From: Paraescarpia echinospica
Taxonomy: Eukaryota; Annelida; Polychaeta; Sabellida; Siboglinidae
DNA length: 64,000 nt
NCBI GenBank assembly: GCA_020002185.1
Contig: CM034533.1
Coordinates: forward strand, 38,772,396-38,836,395
Direction: 5' to 3'
The first letter of the stretch is position 1; each line of letters begins with the position of its first letter. This document shows positions 61,823 to 64,000 of this stretch, piece by piece. The notes under the pieces were generated by a model. It had not been told where the DNA came from, searched no databases, and saw nothing but the letters and a program-made list of their open reading frames with translations. The position numbers were made by a program, and so were the translations under genes.

Positions 61823-61977
61823 CGTGATTGATTACCCCGAGATGCCACCTAGCGGTGAGCGCAGATACCCTTTTAGTTCATCCCCTAGCGATCAACGCCG
61901 TACTTAGCGCGTGCTGACGTAAGCAATAATGCGTTTATCGCGCGAATATATAACCAAGATAAAACCACTGTATAAAC

Positions 61978-62055
61978 GTCGACGACGGATTAGCTCTCCT
62001 GGGAGAGTGTTCGACTAGGGATCGAAAGATTCCCGGTCCGAGTCCGTTCGTCGAC
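61978..62055 (+). tRNA. tRNA-like element 1, anticodon-loop AGG
   Basis: A-box-like TAGCTCTCCTGG, anticodon-arm TTCGA-CTAGGGA-TCGAA (5 bp, 7-base loop, AGG in anticodon position) and B-box-like GGTCCGAGTCC are correctly ordered. The ends GTCGACGA and TCGTCGAC pair perfectly. The distance between the acceptor end and the D arm is about five bases longer than in a normal tRNA, and the T stem has only three pairs. TTTTT follows at 62058. It may be a tRNA-derived SINE-like unit, a decayed tRNA-Pro or a viral tRNA-like RNA. Confidence 0.5.
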
Positions 62056-62143
62056 CCTTTTTAGATTCGTTGTATGTGAGATGCCACCTAACGGTGATTA
62101 CAGAGATCCTATAATATAACCGGGGTAAAACCACTGCATAATC

Positions 62144-62221
62144 GTTGGCGACGGTATAGCTCTCTTAGGAGAGCGTTCGCCTAGGGATCGAAAGATTCCG
62201 GGTTTGAACCCTAGTCGCAAC
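62144..62221 (+). tRNA. tRNA-like element 2, anticodon-loop AGG
   Basis: Same length (78 nt) and layout as the first: TAGCTCTCTTAGG, D stem GCTC/GAGC, anticodon arm TTCGC-CTAGGGA-TCGAA and B box GGTTTGAACCC, the canonical form. The acceptor is GTTGGCGA with TCGCAAC, with one bulge. TTTT follows. The two units and their upstream TAAAACCACTG(T/C)ATAA sequence are a tandem duplication of about 165 bp. Confidence 0.5.
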
Positions 62222-62296
62222 TTTTGTAGTTCCTCTATCTAGCGGTGGTGGTGATAGTATATAAGTGGTGGCGGTAGCGGGTTATCGGTAGTCGGT

Positions 62297-62752
62297 ATGA
62301 TGTCGTCACCTATAAGGTTTGGTGGATCGCGGTCGTTCTTGTCGAATATGTATTCGTGTCGAATGACGGTGGGGGGACGGGGCTTTCAGTCCGTCGAGCA
62401 CGCCTATCAGTATAGGAAAGCAATGTTTAACGACGACGTGGAATGTGCCGAACGTATCAAAAGAGCGCGATCGCCTTATGTAGCGAAACGACGCAGTTAC
62501 GGAATTCGAAAAAAGAGAACGGGAGCTAAATGGAACGACGTTAGGGTCGGATGTATGAAGGGGTTGTTGATGAGAAAGTTTGGCCGATCGTCCGAGTTGA
62601 AGGCCGAACTGTTGGCCATCGGGGACGCCGAATTGGTGGAATGGGTACCGAGTAGGGAGGGTTTCTGGGGTACCAGGATCGGGGACGTTGCGGGGAAAAA
62701 CATGCTCGGTAAACTGTTGATGGAGGTACGCGATGCTTATAAAGGCGCGTAA
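62297..62752 (+). CDS. NADAR-domain protein of P3
   Basis: 151 residues, intact. Conserved strings: RFGGSRSFLSNMYSC, FQSVEHAYQYRKAMF, RVGCMKGLLMRKFGRSSEL, AELVEWVPSREGFWG and NMLGKLLMEVRD. TATATAAG at 62258-62265 lies 32 bp upstream of the ATG. The first Met of two was taken. It is clearly related to the P2 gene and more distantly to the P1 gene. Being the first gene of the element, it may be early expressed. The likely activity concerns ADP-ribose; untested. Confidence 0.9.
   Translation: MMSSPIRFGGSRSFLSNMYSCRMTVGGRGFQSVEHAYQYRKAMFNDDVECAERIKRARSPYVAKRRSYGIRKKRTGAKWNDVRVGCMKGLLMRKFGRSSELKAELLAIGDAELVEWVPSREGFWGTRIGDVAGKNMLGKLLMEVRDAYKGA
62738..62743 (+). promoter_or_regulatory. TATA box of the P3 ATPase gene inside NADAR
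   Basis: TATAAA lies within the last codons of NADAR, 34-39 bp before the ATPase ATG at 62777, so the ATPase probably has its own start site. Confidence 0.5.
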
Positions 62753-62776
62753 AAAGTATTCGTTCAGTCGTCGAAA

Positions 62777-63436
62777 ATGAGCGGACAATCGTTGAAGCAT
62801 CCTTTTACATGTATAGTAGCCGGTCCTACGGGGTGCGGTAAGACGACAATCGTCGAGCGCCTGATACGGTACGTCACTATGATCGATCTGCCGCCGGAGA
62901 AAATCCTGTGGTGCTACGGACAGTGGCAGAGCGGCTACGCGTCTATGTCTTCGAAAATAGAGTTCGTAGACGGCCTGCCGGATCCGAAACGTTTAGACGG
63001 TAAAGCGAGAACGCTTCTAGAACTCGACGACCTCATGGAGGAGACCGATAGCCGGGTGACGGTACTATTTACTAAAAAAAGTCATCATTGTAATACGTCG
63101 GTCGTACAACTGCGACAGAACATGTTTCGGAAAGGGACAGAAAACCGTACAATCAGTCTGAACGCCCAACACATAGTGCTATTCAAGAGCCCCCGAGATG
63201 CCGGCCAAGTAGGTCACCTACCGAAACAGATGTACTCGGGAAAGGTCAACTACATGATAGAGGCTTTCAAAGACGCGACGTCGTCGGCGTACGGCTATAT
63301 ATTCGTGGATCTGAAAGAGGAAACGGAAGAGGACATGCGCCTGCGTACGTGCATGTTTCCGGACGATCGTCTTCAGTACGTGTACGTACGGAAGGGTGGT
63401 GGCGGTGGTGGTGGTGGTGGCGTCGGCATGCTATAA
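62777..63436 (+). CDS. ATP: DNA-packaging ATPase of P3
   Basis: 219 residues. Walker A GPTGCGKTT at residues 15-23, Walker B LLELDDLMEE, then LFTKKSHHCNTS and GHLPKQMYSGK. It is longer than P1 by a C-terminal Gly run encoded by GGTGGT repeats (63393-63420), unique to this copy. Its terminal CTA-TAA forms part of a TATAAG box for the next gene (63432-63437). Confidence 0.93.
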   Translation: MSGQSLKHPFTCIVAGPTGCGKTTIVERLIRYVTMIDLPPEKILWCYGQWQSGYASMSSKIEFVDGLPDPKRLDGKARTLLELDDLMEETDSRVTVLFTKKSHHCNTSVVQLRQNMFRKGTENRTISLNAQHIVLFKSPRDAGQVGHLPKQMYSGKVNYMIEAFKDATSSAYGYIFVDLKEETEEDMRLRTCMFPDDRLQYVYVRKGGGGGGGGGVGML

Positions 63437-63474
63437 GAAGAGAGGGACGTCGGGGCGTACGTTTATTAGTCGCT

Positions 63475-63876
63475 ATGACGGGGCGAGCGGTGGTAGCGAA
63501 GCAACGACCGAAGGTGGCGGCACCGACGAACCAAGTCAAGAGACACATTTTCGCCCTGCAGCTGTTGGAGAGGCATAGGCGAAACATCGATCTGGGAAAA
63601 GCCGTGATCGGCCACGCGTACACCGGTCTCATTTGTAGTATGTGCGATTGCGCGTACAACATTCTGAAAGGGAACGTGAAGTTGTCGCCGAAGCAGAAAC
63701 GCGTGTTGTCGAAATACCGGAATCACCTGCGTAAACTCGCCGACAAACACGTTGCGCTTAAAAAGAAGCGTGCCATCTTGCAAAAGTTTGCGGGTGGTTT
63801 TCTGTCGGCCCTGCTAGCTCCGTTACCGAGGACCGTTCTCCTGCCGCTGCTCAGACAGGTGATCGGCAGCGGGTGA
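63475..63876 (+). CDS. Small basic Polinton-conserved protein of P3
   Basis: 133 residues, homologous to P1 21354-21725 and P2 35942-36286. The N-terminus is about ten residues longer (VVAKQRPKVAAPTNQVKRH). CSMCDCAYNILKGNVKLS and GGFLSALLAPLPRTVLLPLL are conserved. The ATG at 63475 follows TATAAG by about 38 bp. Confidence 0.85.
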   Translation: MTGRAVVAKQRPKVAAPTNQVKRHIFALQLLERHRRNIDLGKAVIGHAYTGLICSMCDCAYNILKGNVKLSPKQKRVLSKYRNHLRKLADKHVALKKKRAILQKFAGGFLSALLAPLPRTVLLPLLRQVIGSG

Positions 63877-63879
63877 TCG

Positions 63880-64000
63880 ATGCAGTACGCGAAGAAGATG
63901 GCGTTGGTCGATCCGCGATTGGTGGAAAGCCTCCTGCCACGTGTCGATCAGTCGTCGAGCACGCCCCGATCACGTGTGCTGAGTAGCCTGGACAGCGACA
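63880..64000 (+). CDS. KMALVDPR-type conserved protein of P3, start only
   Basis: Begins MQYAKKMALVDPRLVESLL and runs to the window end in frame. The start lies 3 bp after the preceding stop codon. It is the same family as P1 20574-21347 and the C-terminal part of FBE gene 1. Confidence 0.85.
   Translation, partial: MQYAKKMALVDPRLVESLLPRVDQSSSTPRSRVLSSLDSD

Larger units (their letters stand above)
61655..64000 (+). mobile_element. Left end of Polinton 3 (P3), cut by the window
   Basis: Begins with the four-copy CTACTTATAAAAA array, then two tRNA-like segments, and continues NADAR, ATPase, small basic protein and KMALVDPR protein on plus, exactly as in P2. All visible genes are intact. The element continues past the window; its integrase, capsid and polymerase genes are expected outside. 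Confidence 0.88.

Overview
The window is repeat-dense nuclear DNA from an animal, most likely an invertebrate. This follows from GT-AG introns, Gypsy-type LTR elements, a CR1/Jockey-like LINE, a BED-finger hAT element and three Maverick/Polinton elements. The species cannot be told from the sequence. Only one gene looks host-derived: two phase-0 exons at 12670-13366 encoding a small membrane protein.

Layout. 1-5895: a decayed copy of an unfamiliar foldback element (called FBE here), with a hairpin centre near 853 and inverted arms. 5896-8440: a Gypsy fragment. 8441-12669: non-coding DNA with microsatellites. 12670-13366: the host-like exons. 13633-15345: a broken LINE. 15372-32107: Polinton 1 (P1), complete with ~400-450 bp terminal inverted repeats. 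32108-34380: a second Gypsy fragment. 34406-~45960: Polinton 2 (P2), heavily mutated, with a hAT element (42201-43330) inside its polymerase gene. 46000-48221: degenerate DNA with an FBE scrap. 48222-60990: a near-complete FBE, with two arms inverted around a hairpin at 52951-53018. 61655-64000: the start of Polinton 3 (P3), cut by the window end.

How the genes fit together. The Polintons carry a virus-like kit: protein-primed DNA polymerase B, retroviral-type integrase with chromodomain, packaging ATPase, adenain-like protease, major and minor capsid proteins, and several small conserved proteins. P1 adds an RPA-like single-strand DNA-binding protein, a NADAR-domain protein, two unknown ORFs and a four-exon spliced gene. 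NADAR genes are also the first gene of P2 and P3. P1 reads almost entirely on the minus strand; P2 has a convergent polymerase, and P2 and P3 share the same left-end gene order, so P1 belongs to a different lineage.

The most unusual object is the FBE. Each arm has a two-exon zinc-finger gene and a second gene in which a C2H2 finger is fused to a homologue of a Polinton-conserved protein (P1 20574-21347). I see no polymerase, integrase or transposase in it. Its outer ends carry arrays of CTCF-like motifs, its centre is a hairpin next to an ETS/CRE-rich spacer, and its arms hold minisatellites with 51-bp and 24-bp periods. It may be a Polinton-derived satellite fixed as a head-to-head dimer, but that is inference.
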